From the NCBI RefSeq assembly GCF_008727715.1, contig NZ_CP044218.1:1984001-2048000 (forward strand): a DNA stretch of 64,000 bases, in the 5' to 3' direction. The translations under genes and the position numbers were made by a program. This document shows, in pieces, positions 1 to 10,462 of this stretch; within the stretch, counting starts at the first letter, position 1; the number at the start of each line of letters is the position of its first letter. The notes below the pieces were generated by a model. It ran no database searches. It saw only the letters and a program-made list of their open reading frames with translations, and was not told the origin of the DNA. Origin of the DNA: Mesorhizobium terrae (lineage in GTDB: Bacteria > Pseudomonadota > Alphaproteobacteria > Rhizobiales > Rhizobiaceae).

Positions 1-400
1 CACCTACAGCTACAAGGCTGCGAGCGGCAAGGTCTGCTACGTCCTGACCGTGCCGACCGACAAGCAGCCGCCGACGCTCGACCACGGCGACATGTTCTTC
101 TTCGTCAGCCAGCGTCCGGGTCAGCAGGTTTCCTACGAGCCGCAGTTCATCGCCGGCTATGCGTTCCAGCAGAATTCGAAGGCTGTCGTCACCATCGACA
201 ACAAGTCGTTCTCGATGTTCACCAAGGGCAAGTCGGCCTGGGTGGAGAACGCTGCCGAGGAACCGGTGCTGATCGCAGCCATGAAGACCGGCAAGGACAT
301 GAAGGTCACCGCCAAATCCGGTCGCGGCAATCCGACGTCCTACGTCTTTTCGCTGAAGGGCATTTCGGCGGCGCTGCAGTCGATCGCCACCTGCAAGTAG
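1..400 (+). CDS. Invasion-associated locus B (IalB) family protein, 3' part
   Basis: The reading frame is open at the left edge (from base 2) and ends at a TAG, so only the C-terminal ~132 residues are present. They show the usual IalB pattern: a KVCYVLTVP stretch, a GDMFFFVSQRPG turn, an AW pair, an AAMKTGKDM segment and a final cysteine (IATCK). Two cysteines far apart suggest a disulfide in a periplasmic or outer-membrane-associated domain. Proteins of this family were first linked to host-cell invasion in Bartonella; most rhizobial members have no tested role. The signal peptide would lie outside the window. A strong terminator follows. Confidence 0.85.
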   Translation, partial: TYSYKAASGKVCYVLTVPTDKQPPTLDHGDMFFFVSQRPGQQVSYEPQFIAGYAFQQNSKAVVTIDNKSFSMFTKGKSAWVENAAEEPVLIAAMKTGKDMKVTAKSGRGNPTSYVFSLKGISAALQSIATCK

Positions 401-429
401 GCGCGGCTTTCCAGACATGCCGACGACAG

Positions 430-458
430 GCCGGGCCACGCGCCCGGCTTTTGTTTTT
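430..458 (+). terminator. Intrinsic terminator after the ialB-like gene
   Basis: GCCGGGC (430-436) pairs perfectly with GCCCGGC (442-448) across a five-base loop, followed by TTTTGTTTTT. It lies 30 bases after the stop codon and separates this gene from rlmN. Confidence 0.85.
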
Positions 459-610
459 CGACAAAAACGGGAACGATCGGCCTGACAGGTCGTTTTCGAC
501 GGGCTGTCGCCATGCTGGATGCGACACCATCGTGACGCCATGTCGCAGCTGTGATATGTGCGGCCTGAACCCTATCTAGCCGAAATCGTAACAGTCCACG
601 CCAGATCGCT

Positions 611-1843
611 ATGACCCTTTCGCTCGACATCACCGATGGCAACACGCGTGCCGCTCTCGCCGCCCGCGCCGGCACGACCCAGAAGGCGTCGCTGATCGGC
701 CTTGGCCGCGCCGAAATGGCCGAGGCGCTGGTCGCCGCCGGCATCGTGCCGGAAAAGCAGGCCAAGATGCGCGTGCAGCAGCTCTGGCATTGGCTTTATG
801 TGCGCGGCGTTTCCGAATTCTCGCAGATGTTCAACATCTCGAAGGATCTGCGCACCGCTCTCGACCAGCATTTCGCCATCACGCGGCCCGAGATCGTCGA
901 GGAGCAGATTTCTTCCGACGGCACCCGCAAATGGCTGTTCCGTTTCCCACCGCGCGGCGCCGGCCGTCCGGTGGAAATCGAGACGGTCTATATCCCCGAG
1001 GAAGGGCGCGGCACGCTGTGCATTTCCAGTCAGGTTGGCTGCACGCTGACCTGCTCGTTCTGCCATACCGGCACGCAGAAGCTGGTGCGCAACCTGACGG
1101 CGGAAGAAATCCTGACGCAGCTGATGACCGCTCGTGACCGGCTGGGCGACTTCCCCGACCGCGACACGCCGGCCGGCGCCATCGTGCCGGCCGAGGGCCG
1201 CAAGGTCTCGAACATCGTCATGATGGGCATGGGCGAGCCGCTCTACAATTTCGAGGCGGTGAAGCAGGCGCTGCTCATTGCATCCGATGGCGATGGGCTG
1301 GCTTTGTCCAAGCGCCGCATCACGCTGTCCACCTCCGGCGTCGTGCCCGAAATCTTCCGCACCGGCGAGGAGATTGGCGTGATGCTGGCCATTTCGCTAC
1401 ATGCCTCCAACGACGATTTGCGCGATCTCCTGGTGCCGATCAATAAGAAGTACCCGCTGAAAGAGCTGATCGACGCCTGCCGCAAATATCCGGGTCTTTC
1501 CAATGCGCGCCGCATCACCTTCGAATATGTGATGCTGAAGGACGTCAACGACAGTCCGGAAGATGCCAAGGCGCTGGTGCAGCTGCTCAAGGGCATCCCG
1601 GCCAAGATCAACCTGATCCCGTTCAATCCCTGGCCCGGCACCAACTACCAGTGCTCGGACTGGGAGACGATCGAGAAGTTCGCCGACTTCATCAACAATG
1701 CCGGCTATGCCTCGCCGATCCGCACGCCGCGCGGGCGCGATATCCTGGCCGCTTGCGGCCAGCTGAAGTCGGAATCGGAGCGGATGAAGAAATCCGAGCG
1801 CCTGGCGCTTGAGGCGATGATGATCGCAGGGCACGGCGAGTGA
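611..1843 (+). CDS. rlmN: Dual-specificity RNA methyltransferase RlmN
   Basis: This radical-SAM enzyme methylates C2 of adenine 2503 in 23S rRNA and of adenine 37 in some tRNAs, using a methylated cysteine intermediate. The 410-residue product has the RlmN radical-SAM motif [11 protein letters not shown] (about residues 146-156), the glycine-rich [11 protein letters not shown] segment and a SLHASND motif. A cysteine near the C-terminus (ILAACGQ) fits the catalytic methyl-carrying cysteine. Length is normal for alphaproteobacterial RlmN (about 400). The next gene starts inside the stop codon region, so the two are probably cotranscribed. Confidence 0.96.
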   Translation: MTLSLDITDGNTRAALAARAGTTQKASLIGLGRAEMAEALVAAGIVPEKQAKMRVQQLWHWLYVRGVSEFSQMFNISKDLRTALDQHFAITRPEIVEEQISSDGTRKWLFRFPPRGAGRPVEIETVYIPEEGRGTLCISSQVGCTLTCSFCHTGTQKLVRNLTAEEILTQLMTARDRLGDFPDRDTPAGAIVPAEGRKVSNIVMMGMGEPLYNFEAVKQALLIASDGDGLALSKRRITLSTSGVVPEIFRTGEEIGVMLAISLHASNDDLRDLLVPINKKYPLKELIDACRKYPGLSNARRITFEYVMLKDVNDSPEDAKALVQLLKGIPAKINLIPFNPWPGTNYQCSDWETIEKFADFINNAGYASPIRTPRGRDILAACGQLKSESERMKKSERLALEAMMIAGHGE

Positions 1844-2322
1844 GCCGCTTCGCGGCCTATTTCGTCCGTTGCCTCGTCATCCTGTTCGGCTATGCGATTG
1901 CCGCGCTGGCGGCGAGTGCCTTCATCAATGTGCTGTTTCTCGGCTCGGCCGGCTTCACGGCTGAGGAAACCCGTTTGATGGCGAACGGCCCATTGGTGGT
2001 GACCATACCGCTGCTTTCCTTGTTCATAGGCTATTTCGCCTTTGCGCCGTCGGCGCTGCTCATCCTGTTGTCGGAAGTGCTCGCCCGCCGTGACTGGCTG
2101 TTTTATGCGCTGGGCGGCGGCGTGGTTGCCGCGGCCATTATCGGCTTTTCGCGCCAGTCCGGCGATCCGGATTTCATGATCACCGGTACGCGCGTCATTC
2201 TGGCGCTGATTGGCGCCGGAATGGTCGGCGGCATTGTCTACTGGTTTTGCGCGGGACGGTGGGCGGCAAGCTGGTGGCGGGACGACAATCCGCCTACTTC
2301 GCCTGGGCCGTCAGGATCTTGA
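1840..2322 (+). CDS. Small integral membrane protein of unknown function
   Basis: A 160-residue protein starting with GTG that overlaps the rlmN stop by four bases (GTGA), which suggests translational coupling. It is strongly hydrophobic, with about four predicted membrane spans: residues ~8-30, ~45-70, ~78-100 and ~110-135. The C-terminal ~25 residues are polar and proline-rich. I recognise no domain. Its 3' end overlaps the convergent LysE gene by 29 bases. Confidence 0.75.
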   Translation: MSRFAAYFVRCLVILFGYAIAALAASAFINVLFLGSAGFTAEETRLMANGPLVVTIPLLSLFIGYFAFAPSALLILLSEVLARRDWLFYALGGGVVAAAIIGFSRQSGDPDFMITGTRVILALIGAGMVGGIVYWFCAGRWAASWWRDDNPPTSPGPSGS

Positions 2323-2935
2323 GCGCGAAGGCCGAAAATACCCCGGCAAACAGATAGTCCACCACGCGCGTGACGCGCGGGCTGGCCTTCATCGCCGCCG
2401 AGAATTTCTCCGCCGCGAACACCATCGGCGCGGTCACCGGAATGGACAGCACCACGAACATCGCGCCGAGGAAGAACAGCTTGCCCGGCGCGTTGGGATC
2501 GTGCGCTGAGACGAATTGCGGCAGGAAGGTCATGAAGAACAGGATGATCTTCGGGTTGAGCAGGTTGACGCCAAGTCCCGCCGCCCAGGCGCGGGCAAGT
2601 GAAATCTGCGGCCCAGCCTTCTTTTCCGGCGAAAAGGCCGAGCCCCTGGTGACCGCCTGCCAGGCGAGAAAGACCAGATAGCCGGCGCCGAAGATCTTCA
2701 AAACGAAGAAGGCCATCGGCGAGGCGACGATCAGCGCCGAAACGCCGACCACAACCAGCGATGTGTGGATCAATGTGCCCGACAATGCGCCGGCCATTGA
2801 GGCGAAGCCGGCGGCGCGGCCCTGGCTCAGCGTACGGCTGACGAACAGGGTCATGTCCGGTCCGGGCGTAATCGCCAGGATGAAGGTGGCGATGGCGAAT
2901 TGGATCAGCGTGGTGTTGTCCGGAACAAAGGACAT
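2294..2935 (-). CDS. LysE/RhtB family amino-acid exporter
   Basis: A 213-residue inner-membrane protein of the LysE/RhtB family, which exports amino acids or related metabolites. The N-terminal family signature is clear (ATFILAITPGPDMTLFVSRT), and five to six hydrophobic segments span the length. The segment GLGVNLLNPKIILFFMTFLP is the second family signature. The start chosen is the ATG at 2935, preceded by GGGAG seven bases upstream; a further upstream ATG at 2959 has no comparable site. The substrate cannot be told from sequence. Confidence 0.9.
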   Translation of the reverse strand: MSFVPDNTTLIQFAIATFILAITPGPDMTLFVSRTLSQGRAAGFASMAGALSGTLIHTSLVVVGVSALIVASPMAFFVLKIFGAGYLVFLAWQAVTRGSAFSPEKKAGPQISLARAWAAGLGVNLLNPKIILFFMTFLPQFVSAHDPNAPGKLFFLGAMFVVLSIPVTAPMVFAAEKFSAAMKASPRVTRVVDYLFAGVFSAFALKILTAQAK

Positions 2936-3010
2936 GGAAAGGCTCCCAGCAGCAGGCAAGCCGAGCCATAGCCGATAAGCTTGTACCGCTCCAGAGACAG
3001 TTGCCTGGGG

Positions 3011-5095
3011 CTATCGACCCAGGCGTTTCAAAGGCGGGCGCACGGAGACGGTGGTTTCCATAGCGTCCTCGACGATTTCCGGGCCAAAGTTGGCTTCGAT
3101 GATCTTGCCGAGCGGCTGAGGCCGGCCAAGCAGAAAACCTTGCGCTTCGTTGCAGCCTTCCTGTTGCAGGATGGAAAGCTGGATTTTTGTCTCGACGCCT
3201 TCGGCGAGCACCGGGATCTCGAGGCTGCGCCCGAGAGCCAGCACGGCGCGCACGATGGCCTTCGCCTGCGGGCTTTGTTCGATGTCGCCCATGAAGGAGC
3301 GGTCGAGCTTGATCTTGTCGAACGGGAAGGAACGCAGCGTGTCGAGCGAGGAATAGCCGGTGCCGAAATCGTCGATGGCAATCGTAACCCCCAGTGCCCT
3401 GATCTGGCGCAGCGCATGCAGGGTTCGCGCCTTGTCGGCGATGATGGCGGATTCCGTCAGTTCCAGCTCAAGCCGGCGCGCCGGCAGGCCGGTCTCCAGC
3501 AGGATTTCGTGGATCAGCTTCGGCAGGTTGCTGTGCGACAGCTGCTTGGGCGACAGGTTGACGGCGACCTTGTGTCCGTTGTGCCAGCCCGCTGCCTGCC
3601 GGCATGCGGTGCGCAAGACCCACTCGCCGATGGCCTGGATCGAGCCGTTTTCCTCGGCGATCGGGATGAATTCCGACGGAGGGATCATGCCACGCTCGGG
3701 ATGGCGCCAACGCAGAAGCGCTTCGTAGCCGGTCACTTCGCCGGTCAGCACGGAAGCCTGCAACTGGTAGTGGAGCGCCAGATCGCCGCGGTCGATGGCA
3801 TGGCGCAGATCGTTGGCGAGCGCGCGCCGGTCGCGGGCCGCCTCGTCCATGGCCGATTCGTAGAAGCAGACCGCCTGCTGCACGTCCGCCTTGGCGCGGT
3901 ACATGGCAAGGTCGGCATTGCTCACCAGTCGTTCGCTGTCTTCGCCATCGAGCGGGTAGACGGCGACGCCGATGCTGGCGCCGGTAACGATCTCGAAATC
4001 GTCGAAACGCAGCGGCTGAAACAGCGCCTTTTCCAGTCGCGCCACGAAGTCGAGCAGGTCGCTTTGCTCGGTGAAACGCTTGATGGCCGCGAATTCGTCG
4101 CCACCGAGGCGCGCCGTGAATTCGCCGTCCTTCAACAGGCGCGCCAGGCGGCGCGCCACCGTCTTCAGCGCATGGTCGCCGGCTGCGTGGCCACGCAGAT
4201 CGTTGATTTCCTTGAAGCGGTCGAGATCGATGCCGATCACCGCGACCTTGGTGTCGTCGGTTTCGGCGGCCCGCTCGATTTCGTTGACCAGATAGTCGGT
4301 GAAGCTGGTGCGGTTGGGCAGGCCGGTCAGCGCATCGTTGAGAGCGAGCTGCTGCAAGCGCTCGTAATTCTCGAAGCGCATGCGCTCGTCGATGAGGTAG
4401 CTGACGGCGCCGGTGCCGGCGATCAGCAAGCCGACGATCGCCACGGAAACGGCCATCGCTTCGAGGACGCTGGGATTGGTGCCACCGGTGACGAAGGACA
4501 TCGGTGTCACCGAAACCGCGGCCATGCCGGTGAAGTGCAGGCCGACGATCGCCAGAACCAGAACGCCGGTTCCAATGAAGAGTGCATTGCGGCTTTGTCC
4601 GCGCACCCACTGTGCCAGCGCCACTGCGCCGAAGGCGATTGCGATCAGAACGGAAGCGGTGACATAGGCGCTGTCCCACTCGACGATACCGGCAACGTGA
4701 TAGGCGGCCATGCCGGTATAGTGCATCGCAGAGATCGCCAGGCCGACGATGGCGCCGCCGACAGGCGCCATGTAGCGGCCACCACTGGTTGCGCAGGCGA
4801 AGCCGAGCCCGGTGCCGATGATGGCGATGATCAGCGAGGCCATAGTCAGAAGCGGTTCGAAGAAGATCGGCGCGCCGGGATCATAGGCCAGCATGGCGAC
4901 AAAATGCGTGCACCAGATCGACGAGCCGGCGGCAACCGCCGTCAAAACCAGCCAACCCTTGGCCTGGATGCCATCGGTTTTCCTGGTGCGCTGGAAAAGG
5001 CCGGAGGTGACCCAACAGCCGGTGACGCACAGGAAAGCGGCGAGCAGGACGAGCCACAGATTATGTTCCGTGGCGATGCAGGAGATGACGCGCAT
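3011..5095 (-). CDS. MHYT-sensor diguanylate cyclase/phosphodiesterase (MHYT-GGDEF-EAL)
   Basis: A 694-residue membrane protein for making and breaking cyclic di-GMP. The N-terminal ~230 residues form an MHYT domain with conserved repeats WCTHF, AMHYTGMAAY and LHFTGMAAVS in hydrophobic helices; MHYT domains are proposed to bind copper and sense a diatomic gas. A GGDEF domain follows with an intact GGDEF at ~331-335, but the RxxD inhibitory site is replaced by KDGE. The EAL domain starts with YEALLRW (~457) and keeps the metal ligands (VNLSPKQ, LELTES, IDDFGTGYSS, KLDRSF, AEGVET), so both activities look possible. It is divergent from argG. Confidence 0.93.
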   Translation of the reverse strand: MRVISCIATEHNLWLVLLAAFLCVTGCWVTSGLFQRTRKTDGIQAKGWLVLTAVAAGSSIWCTHFVAMLAYDPGAPIFFEPLLTMASLIIAIIGTGLGFACATSGGRYMAPVGGAIVGLAISAMHYTGMAAYHVAGIVEWDSAYVTASVLIAIAFGAVALAQWVRGQSRNALFIGTGVLVLAIVGLHFTGMAAVSVTPMSFVTGGTNPSVLEAMAVSVAIVGLLIAGTGAVSYLIDERMRFENYERLQQLALNDALTGLPNRTSFTDYLVNEIERAAETDDTKVAVIGIDLDRFKEINDLRGHAAGDHALKTVARRLARLLKDGEFTARLGGDEFAAIKRFTEQSDLLDFVARLEKALFQPLRFDDFEIVTGASIGVAVYPLDGEDSERLVSNADLAMYRAKADVQQAVCFYESAMDEAARDRRALANDLRHAIDRGDLALHYQLQASVLTGEVTGYEALLRWRHPERGMIPPSEFIPIAEENGSIQAIGEWVLRTACRQAAGWHNGHKVAVNLSPKQLSHSNLPKLIHEILLETGLPARRLELELTESAIIADKARTLHALRQIRALGVTIAIDDFGTGYSSLDTLRSFPFDKIKLDRSFMGDIEQSPQAKAIVRAVLALGRSLEIPVLAEGVETKIQLSILQQEGCNEAQGFLLGRPQPLGKIIEANFGPEIVEDAMETTVSVRPPLKRLGR

Positions 5096-5216
5096 CTGGA
5101 TCAGAGGACCTTGGATGGGAGGCGATCAGGAAAGCCCGGGTCAATTACCGGTTGAATCGTGAAGGCAGACTTAACCCGGTGGAGTTTGCGGCGCCGCGCG
5201 ACTGAATCGGCCTCGC

Positions 5217-5228
5217 ACTTGCGCAAGT
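5217..5228. promoter_or_regulatory. 12-bp perfect palindrome in the argG divergent promoter region
   Basis: ACTTGCGCAAGT lies between the MHYT-GGDEF-EAL gene and argG, 121 bases upstream of the leftward start and 165 upstream of argG. It could be a dimeric regulator site. The rest of the 297-base gap (5096-5392) holds a short hairpin CCGCA-AAAA-TGCGG (5346-5359) in the argG leader and nothing else I can name. Confidence 0.35.
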
Positions 5229-5392
5229 ACAGTCAATGAAACCTTTCGACCGGGTGGCGGGTGCCTGGGCTGAACGTCGCCAACGCCATGCATTTTGGCG
5301 TGCCTGGCCGCTTCCCCCCGGATCGGAACCGCACTAATAGTGCTGCCGCAAAAATGCGGTTCTGGCCAAGCGCAAGAAGGTTACCCTCCAAG

Positions 5393-6613
<1,221 letters not shown>

Positions 6614-6615
6614 AC

Positions 6616-7140
6616 GTGCGCGGCACCGCTCTGTGCCTGACCGGTCTGGCTCTGCTTGCCGCGGAGCCAGCCGTCGCACAGGAATTCGACCCCGGCAGCC
6701 TCGATCTTCCGGCCCTGATTGAATGCCGGGCCGATGTGCCGGCCTATAATGGTTTCGCTTTCTGGCTGACCGGAGAAGCAGGTGCCGCCGAAAAGCTCGG
6801 CTGGCGCAAGGTCGACAGCAACAATCCCTTCCTGGCGCAATACGAACTGGAAAAACCGGTCGCGGTCTTTGGCGCGCAGGCGAAAAGCATCGTCTTTACG
6901 TCCAGCGGGCCGATGGCCGTGCTGGACGGCGTGGTGGCTGCGGACGTTGCAAAGAAGCTCGGCATTCAGCCGCTGATTTCCAGCCCGCAGAAATTCCTTG
7001 GCGAGAAAGTGGTATCGGACAAAACCGAGAGCGCCGAAGGCGTCACCTTCGCCACGCGTATCAGCCTCAATGTCTCAACCGTCGAGACGCATCCCGGCAA
7101 GGTGCTGGCGGGATGCTCCTACAAGATCGAAGTCCAGTAG
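6616..7140 (+). CDS. Exported protein of unknown function
   Basis: Starting at GTG 6616, two bases after the argG stop, this reads 174 residues with a typical signal peptide (MRGTALCLTGLALLAAEPAVAQ). The mature part has a cysteine (LIECRADVP), then a central AVFGAQAKSIVFTSSGP stretch, and ends with a second cysteine (GCSYKIEV). I recognise no family. A periplasmic protein is likely, and tight spacing suggests it is carried on the argG transcript. A TTG or CTG start slightly upstream within argG cannot be excluded. Confidence 0.7.
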   Translation: MRGTALCLTGLALLAAEPAVAQEFDPGSLDLPALIECRADVPAYNGFAFWLTGEAGAAEKLGWRKVDSNNPFLAQYELEKPVAVFGAQAKSIVFTSSGPMAVLDGVVAADVAKKLGIQPLISSPQKFLGEKVVSDKTESAEGVTFATRISLNVSTVETHPGKVLAGCSYKIEVQ

Positions 7141-7339
7141 GAACTGCTTTCGCGCACCGGATTGTCCGTGAGGGGTAAACTCAACAACTCGTTTGGGTAT
7201 GTAGTGCAATACACGGGCGCTTCGGCTTCTGGATCGCCGGATTCTTCGCATTGACAAACGCAATGGGGACATTCCTTTTGACCCGGCGTTTCTACGCTTT
7301 TCCAGATTGGACTATTATTCAGACGAGGGGGACTATCCA

Positions 7340-7648
7340 TTGCGAAAGAAGTTTCGCCCATTGTTGGCGGCAATCGCTGTTCTGTCAGCCTGCCAGATTT
7401 CTCTTGCGGGCGACAAACCGGACATCAAGGCCGGCATGGACCAGTGTATGAAGAGTTATGCTGTCTTTCCGCTGTCCGCGAAGGAAGAATTCAGAACCTT
7501 CATGGGCGTGTCGAAGGAGCGCGCGCCCGCGGTTTTCTGCCAACGCCTGGTCAAAGCCATGGCGAGCGGACGTATCACCTATTCCGACATCAACCGCCTT
7601 CAGGAAAACCGGCATAGCGAGGTCTGGAAGGTCATAAAGGGGCGCTAA
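7340..7648 (+). CDS. Small putative lipoprotein
   Basis: From the TTG at 7340, preceded by GAGGGGG about nine bases upstream, this encodes 102 residues. The N-terminus MRKKFRPLLAAIAVLSAC ends in an LSAC lipobox, so it is probably lipid-modified and anchored in a membrane. The mature domain has two cysteines (MDQCMKSY and AVFCQRLV) and a helical C-terminus. An upstream ATG at 7307 would add 11 polar residues before the signal peptide and has a poorer ribosome site. No family recognised. Confidence 0.6.
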   Translation: MRKKFRPLLAAIAVLSACQISLAGDKPDIKAGMDQCMKSYAVFPLSAKEEFRTFMGVSKERAPAVFCQRLVKAMASGRITYSDINRLQENRHSEVWKVIKGR

Positions 7649-7676
7649 GGTCGGCACCGCCCCGAAAATGTAGAGG

Positions 7677-7717
7677 TTCAAGCAAGGGCCTGCTTGGAAA
7701 CAAGGCCCTCGCTTGAA
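7677..7717. terminator. Hairpin between convergent genes, likely bidirectional terminator
   Basis: TTCAAGCAAGGGCCT (7677-7691) pairs with AGGCCCTCGCTTGAA (7703-7717) over 15 positions with one mismatch and an 11-base loop. It sits between the convergent lipoprotein gene and the transglycosylase gene. There is no long T-run on either strand, so it may rely on structure alone. Confidence 0.6.
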
Positions 7718-7729
7718 TCGCGTGGCTAC

Positions 7730-8545
7730 TTAGTTGGCGATCCGCCTTGCGAATTCCGCCAGGCCTTTCTGGTAGACGGACGCGCGGTTCCAGTCGTTCC
7801 AGACACGGAAATTCACCTCGCCGGGGCCATAGCCGCCGCCGGCGACCCAGCCATGGCCTTTCAGGAAGTTGGCGGTCGAGGCCAGCACGTCAGCGCGCGA
7901 ATGGATCAGGTCGCGGCGGCCGTCGCCATCGAAGTCGACGGCGTATTGCAGATATTTGGATGGCAGGAACTGCGTCTGGCCGAGTTCGCCGAAACCGGCG
8001 CCCTTCATCTGGCTGGCGGCGATATAGCCCTTCTGGGCAATTTCCAGCGCCGAATCGAGTTCGTTGGTGAAGAAGGCCGAGCGGCGGCAGTCATAGGCCA
8101 GCGTCGCCAGCGGGCCGAACACGCTCTTGTTGCCCGAATTGGCGCCAAAGCCGGTTTCCATGCCCCAGATGGCGAGCACGACTTCCGGCTGGACGCCGTA
8201 ACGGTCTTCGATGCGCTTGAGCAGGCCCGCCTGCGACTTCATGTAGCCCTTGGCCTTGGAGACGTAGGAAGCGGGCGCCCGGCGCGCCAGGAATTGTTCG
8301 ACCGAACCGGAGAACGCTTTGTGCTGGCTGCGGTCGATGCGGATGACGCCGGTGTCGTATTTTATGCCGGCCAGCGGGCCGGTATCGATGCCGCGGCGCG
8401 CCGCGTCGGACTTGTAGGCTTCGACCCAGGCCGCGAAGCCGCTGCCATCCTTGCCGCATTTGCCGGCAGCCTGGGCTCCGGTCGCCGCTGCTACAACAGC
8501 CAGAACCGTGGCCGCAAAAACCTTCCCCTTGGCAAGCAATGCCAT
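7730..8545 (-). CDS. Lytic murein transglycosylase, MltB-like
   Basis: A 271-residue periplasmic enzyme that cleaves the MurNAc-GlcNAc bond of peptidoglycan. The start ATG at 8545 follows a GGAG site and gives a signal peptide (MALLAKGKVFAATVLAVVAA to AQA). The catalytic glutamate is in AIWGMETGFG, and the SLT domain motifs FGELGQTQFLPS and DFDGDGRRDL are present. The C-terminal segment ends NRASVYQKGLAEFARRI. It resembles the short MltB/SltB type without a peptidoglycan-binding domain. Confidence 0.92.
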   Translation of the reverse strand: MALLAKGKVFAATVLAVVAAATGAQAAGKCGKDGSGFAAWVEAYKSDAARRGIDTGPLAGIKYDTGVIRIDRSQHKAFSGSVEQFLARRAPASYVSKAKGYMKSQAGLLKRIEDRYGVQPEVVLAIWGMETGFGANSGNKSVFGPLATLAYDCRRSAFFTNELDSALEIAQKGYIAASQMKGAGFGELGQTQFLPSKYLQYAVDFDGDGRRDLIHSRADVLASTANFLKGHGWVAGGGYGPGEVNFRVWNDWNRASVYQKGLAEFARRIAN

Positions 8546-8804
8546 TCTCGTCTCCTGGTTGCCTGAATCACCTCGTCTGCGCGAATTTACAGCGAAAAAC
8601 CGGCTTGTCACCGCTATTCGCGCAACTCCGCCATATCCGGCTAAGAGGCTAGAACCCGCCGTCGATCAAGCGTTTTTTGACCCTCCGGCATATTTCGCCG
8701 GCGGTTGTGTTCATTGGGAAACGGATTTCAGGGCGCGCGCGAACCTTCGAAACCTAATCCTAAGCTCCTGCGCCTAGCTTTCGGACACACCAAAAGGAGG
8801 CCTT

Positions 8805-9755
8805 ATGGCCATCGATCCCGCTGCCTTCGAAGCCTACCGCTCGGGCCCGAACGGAAAGACGACGCTGCCGCGGCTCGTGCTCGGCACGGTCATCATCCTT
8901 TTGTTCTGGGGGCTTTCGACCTTCGTCGCGATCTATCTCGGCATGCACCTGCTCGAAATGCCGCCGCTTTCCGTGCTGCCCGAGGGGGAGGACCCGGCGG
9001 CGTTCTTGGCATCGCCCGCCGGAATACTCATTTCGCTTGGCACGTTCTCCGGCATCTGGGCCGGCGCGTGGCTGGTTATGCGATGGGTCCATGGCGAACC
9101 GCTCTCCGCTCTCTTCGGCACCAGCCGCCGCATTTCGCGGTCTGGTTTCTTGAAAGGGCTCGCCGCCGTCGTCGTGACCTCCCTCCTGTCCGAGATCCTG
9201 CTCTATCTGATCAACCCCGGTATCTGGCGTGGGTCGATCGCGTTGGTTTCCTGGCTGCTGGCGCTGGTGCCCATTGCGCTGTTGGCATTCATCCAGACAT
9301 CCTCGGAAGAACTGCTGTTTCGCGCCTACCTGCCGCGCGGACTGGCCAAGAGGTTCCGCAGCCCGTTGATTTGGGCGCTGCTGCCGACGCTCGTTTTCAC
9401 CGCCCTGCACTGGGGTGCCGGCGCGACGCCGGCGATGAATGCCGCCGGCCTCATTTCGATCGGTGCCTTCGCCGCTGTTCTGATGATGCTGGTTTATGTG
9501 ACGGGCAATCTCGGTGCCGCCTTTGGCGCGCATCTCGGCAACAATCTGTTCGGCTTCCTGCTGATTTCGCACCAGAAGAGCCTGGGCGGGTTTGCCCTGT
9601 TGGAGGCAAGATCGCTGGAGGATGCGAGCTGGGCCGGGCTCGATGCCGTGCTGATCGCCGGCATCGGCATCGTCTCTAGCCTGCTCACCGCGGTGCTGCT
9701 GCTCCATCCACGTTCGCCGCTCAGGGTTGGGCCCGACCACGGCATCGGAAAATAG
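8805..9755 (+). CDS. CPBP family intramembrane metalloprotease
   Basis: A 316-residue protein with seven or eight hydrophobic segments and the Rce1/CPBP motifs: EExxxR (SSEELLFRAY, about residues 166-175), a conserved histidine (FTALHWG) and HxxxN (GAHLGNNLFGF). These are the proposed metal and catalytic residues of intramembrane CAAX-type proteases. A strong AAGGAGG site (8791-8797) precedes the ATG. Substrates of most bacterial members are unknown. The convergent DUF2270 gene ends nine bases after it. Confidence 0.88.
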   Translation: MAIDPAAFEAYRSGPNGKTTLPRLVLGTVIILLFWGLSTFVAIYLGMHLLEMPPLSVLPEGEDPAAFLASPAGILISLGTFSGIWAGAWLVMRWVHGEPLSALFGTSRRISRSGFLKGLAAVVVTSLLSEILLYLINPGIWRGSIALVSWLLALVPIALLAFIQTSSEELLFRAYLPRGLAKRFRSPLIWALLPTLVFTALHWGAGATPAMNAAGLISIGAFAAVLMMLVYVTGNLGAAFGAHLGNNLFGFLLISHQKSLGGFALLEARSLEDASWAGLDAVLIAGIGIVSSLLTAVLLLHPRSPLRVGPDHGIGK

Positions 9756-9763
9756 GTTCTGGC

Positions 9764-10462
9764 CTAGACGTGCACTTCGCCGAAGCCGCTTTCGCCGGTG
9801 TCGTCCTGCGTTCGCAGGCAGGCGTAAAGCAGCCAGAGGAAGAACGCGGTCACCGCCGCAAGCACGAACAGGCCCGGGATCGGGCCGAGATTGGCGTTGG
9901 TCACCACGTCCTGGAACGATTGGGAAATGCCGAGGCTGTTTCCCTCATGCTGCAGTTTCGGCGTCGAAATCTTCAGCACCCATGCCGCGAGCAGGATCAG
10001 GAACATCCAGATGTAGTTGCGGCGCAGGCGTCGCGACAACGCATCGCCGGTCGAGATGAAGAAGCGCGGCTCGCGCAGGTTCTGGCCGAGAATCTGCTGC
10101 CAGTTCGCGGAAGCATCGGGCACCGGCGAGAAGGCCTGGGCGAAATAGTGGCGTTCGAACTGCCGCACCCGGTACCGATAGACGTCGAAGAAGCGATAGC
10201 GACGCGCTTCGATCATCAAAAGAAGATAGACCAGAAGCATGGCGAACAGCAGCACGCCGTGATGGGCCGTGGCGGTCGACAGCGAGACCGACAACAGCGC
10301 GGCAACGACGGTGATCGCCCAATTGGTGGTGTGATCGATGCGCTCGCGCCATCCCGCCATGCGGGCGATCTCGGCGCGATAATAGTGGACGGCGGCGGTG
10401 ACCGCTTCCGAGCGGGTTTCCGGCAACGACGGTACCGGTATCGGGGTTGTATCGTGGGTCAT
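9764..10462 (-). CDS. DUF2270 predicted membrane protein
   Basis: The ATG at 10462 has GGAGGAG six bases upstream and gives 232 residues. Two central hydrophobic pairs (WAITVVAALLSVSLSTA with VLLFAMLLVYLLLMIEARR) are followed by a tyrosine- and arginine-rich patch (RYRFFDVYRYRVRQFERHY) and two more membrane segments near the C-terminus. This arrangement fits the DUF2270 family as I recall it; function is unknown. Confidence 0.75.
   Translation of the reverse strand: MTHDTTPIPVPSLPETRSEAVTAAVHYYRAEIARMAGWRERIDHTTNWAITVVAALLSVSLSTATAHHGVLLFAMLLVYLLLMIEARRYRFFDVYRYRVRQFERHYFAQAFSPVPDASANWQQILGQNLREPRFFISTGDALSRRLRRNYIWMFLILLAAWVLKISTPKLQHEGNSLGISQSFQDVVTNANLGPIPGLFVLAAVTAFFLWLLYACLRTQDDTGESGFGEVHV

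Noticed and set aside
2981..5155. Long open frame (724 codons) opposite the MHYT-GGDEF-EAL gene
   Set aside because: It mirrors a gene with clear domains; its protein is charged, low-complexity and matches nothing. High GC leaves antisense frames open.
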